Assembly (NCBI GenBank): GCA_963981015.1
Contig: CAXCCG010000004.1
Coordinates: 1 to 64,000 of the forward strand
Direction of reading: 5' to 3'
DNA from: Thiopontia sp013349825
GTDB taxonomy: Bacteria; Pseudomonadota; Gammaproteobacteria; GCF-002020875
DNA length: 64,000 bases
A model generated the notes under the pieces. It was given only the letters and a program-made list of their open reading frames with translations, ran no database searches and had not been told where the DNA came from. The position numbers and the translations under genes are program-made. Numbering within the stretch: position 1 is the first letter of the stretch; each line of letters starts with the position of its first letter. Below, one piece after another: positions 63,237-64,000 of the stretch.

Positions 63237-64000
63237 ATGAGAAACACTTTGGAAGAGCTCGAGAAACAGATTTCATTATTGGAACGGCGATTCAGCCGTG
63301 AACGTGATGCGCGAAAAGAGGCTGAGAAACTTTTAGAGCAGAAAAGTCTAGAACTCTATGAGACCAACCAACTGCTAAGGATGGAGAATTTACGAATCAT
63401 GAAATTGATTCAGTCCCTTCCTGTAGCCATGGTTCTTTATGATCAAAAGACGGTTATCGCCGTCAATCCCAGCTTTGAATCCTTGTTTGGAGAGTCTCCA
63501 GAGGGGCGTTCTGTTGCAGAGACAGAGGCCCGTTTGGGGCTGGAGATGCGCGACCATCCTGAATATCGTGTTCAGCATGAGATTCATAAACAAGGAGAAA
63601 CACATGAAGAGGTTACGACTGTTCTGGTTCAATATGTCCCGCTGATTGAACATCACACGGCAGATGCAGTTCATGAGACCTTAATGGTGGCGATGGATAT
63701 CAGTGACCGGATTAAAAATGATGAGGTACAACAGTATGCCGCTTTTCAGGCGGGAATTGCTGAAATGAGTGCCTCAATTCTCCATAATATTGGCAATATT
63801 GTGACTGGAATGCATGGTTCATTGATGCATCTGGGCAGAATACCACCGCAAATTAAACGCTTGGAGAAAGGGGTCAGTAAGGCACTTGAGCAGAGTCAGC
63901 AAGCGGAAGATACTGACTTGGTGGCAACCAACCAGCGTAATGAGCAGGTGATGCAGGCTACAGTCAAGATTCTCTCTGGACTACGTGGTGAGGAGAAGAT
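63237..64000 (+). CDS. H-NOX-associated histidine kinase (cut by window end)
   Basis: The first 254 codons are visible: an N-terminal coiled coil (LEELEKQISLLERRF), a PAS-like domain (about 60-150) and the HNIGN-type H-box (H183 in SILHNIGNIVTGMHG), as in the kinase at 48504. It has no membrane segment, fitting a soluble partner of the H-NOX protein, whose stop codon it directly follows. The HATPase lies beyond the window. Confidence 0.85.
   Translation, partial: MRNTLEELEKQISLLERRFSRERDARKEAEKLLEQKSLELYETNQLLRMENLRIMKLIQSLPVAMVLYDQKTVIAVNPSFESLFGESPEGRSVAETEARLGLEMRDHPEYRVQHEIHKQGETHEEVTTVLVQYVPLIEHHTADAVHETLMVAMDISDRIKNDEVQQYAAFQAGIAEMSASILHNIGNIVTGMHGSLMHLGRIPPQIKRLEKGVSKALEQSQQAEDTDLVATNQRNEQVMQATVKILSGLRGEEK

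Overview
The window is chromosomal DNA of a Gammaproteobacterium, most likely a sulfur oxidiser. The organism call is inference. It rests on the gene orders aroK-aroB next to pilQ, bamD divergent from rluD-pgeF, and bioF-bioH-bioC, and on a complete soeABC-type cytoplasmic sulfite dehydrogenase. An ArsR repressor whose cysteines have the spacing of persulfide sensors points the same way. Base composition is mid-range, except for a C-rich accessory island at about 38.8-45.4 kb. No rRNA, tRNA or CRISPR array was seen.

Layout. 0-1.4 kb: a HigBA-like toxin-antitoxin pair and a decayed stretch. 1.4-12 kb: uvrD, comF, bioB, a very large hybrid kinase, bioFHC and a 2-Cys peroxiredoxin. 12-20 kb: type IV pilin, ispB, a strongly promoted structured RNA or leader, soeABC and a Crp/Fnr regulator. 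20-25.6 kb: yihY-like gene, bamD, rluD-pgeF, an ACT regulator, def and bacteriohemerythrin. 25.6-28.6 kb: a MITE and a bufferin-type RiPP operon (Cys-rich precursor, DUF692/MNIO, DUF2063 partner, DoxX). 28.7-34 kb: nadC, a PilB/GspE-like ATPase with PilX, cobD, a ROK kinase and a thioredoxin. 34-38.4 kb: a hybrid kinase broken by a small deletion, and a secreted protein of six tandem ~70-residue helical repeats.

38.6-45.4 kb is the most notable region: a diversity-generating retroelement (DGR). It contains two DUF1566 target genes with 130-bp variable repeats (VR1, VR2), an Avd-like gene, a template repeat (TR) and a reverse transcriptase. All VR/TR differences fall at template adenines except one G/C difference near the 3' end. 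The first target is a lipoprotein whose 5' coding end contains a 55-nt ACCA tetranucleotide tract, so its expression may be phase-variable as well. Upstream lies a 10-bp-period array of TGTAAC boxes. The same box pair occurs, in the same gene-relative orientation, upstream of the pilin gene and pilQ. A BrnT/CopG-like toxin-antitoxin pair follows.

46-64 kb: a degenerate HD-GYP protein, a PhnD-like sensor with its kinase, adk, fructosamine kinase, dgt, aroB-aroK, pilQ, tsaC-like, a HTH/coiled-coil protein, an XRE gene with a SqrR/BigR-like ArsR gene, glyA-nrdR-ribD, and an H-NOX gene followed by a kinase cut off at the window edge. Four copies and two orphan ends of an IS5-like MITE (4-bp YTAR duplications) punctuate the window.
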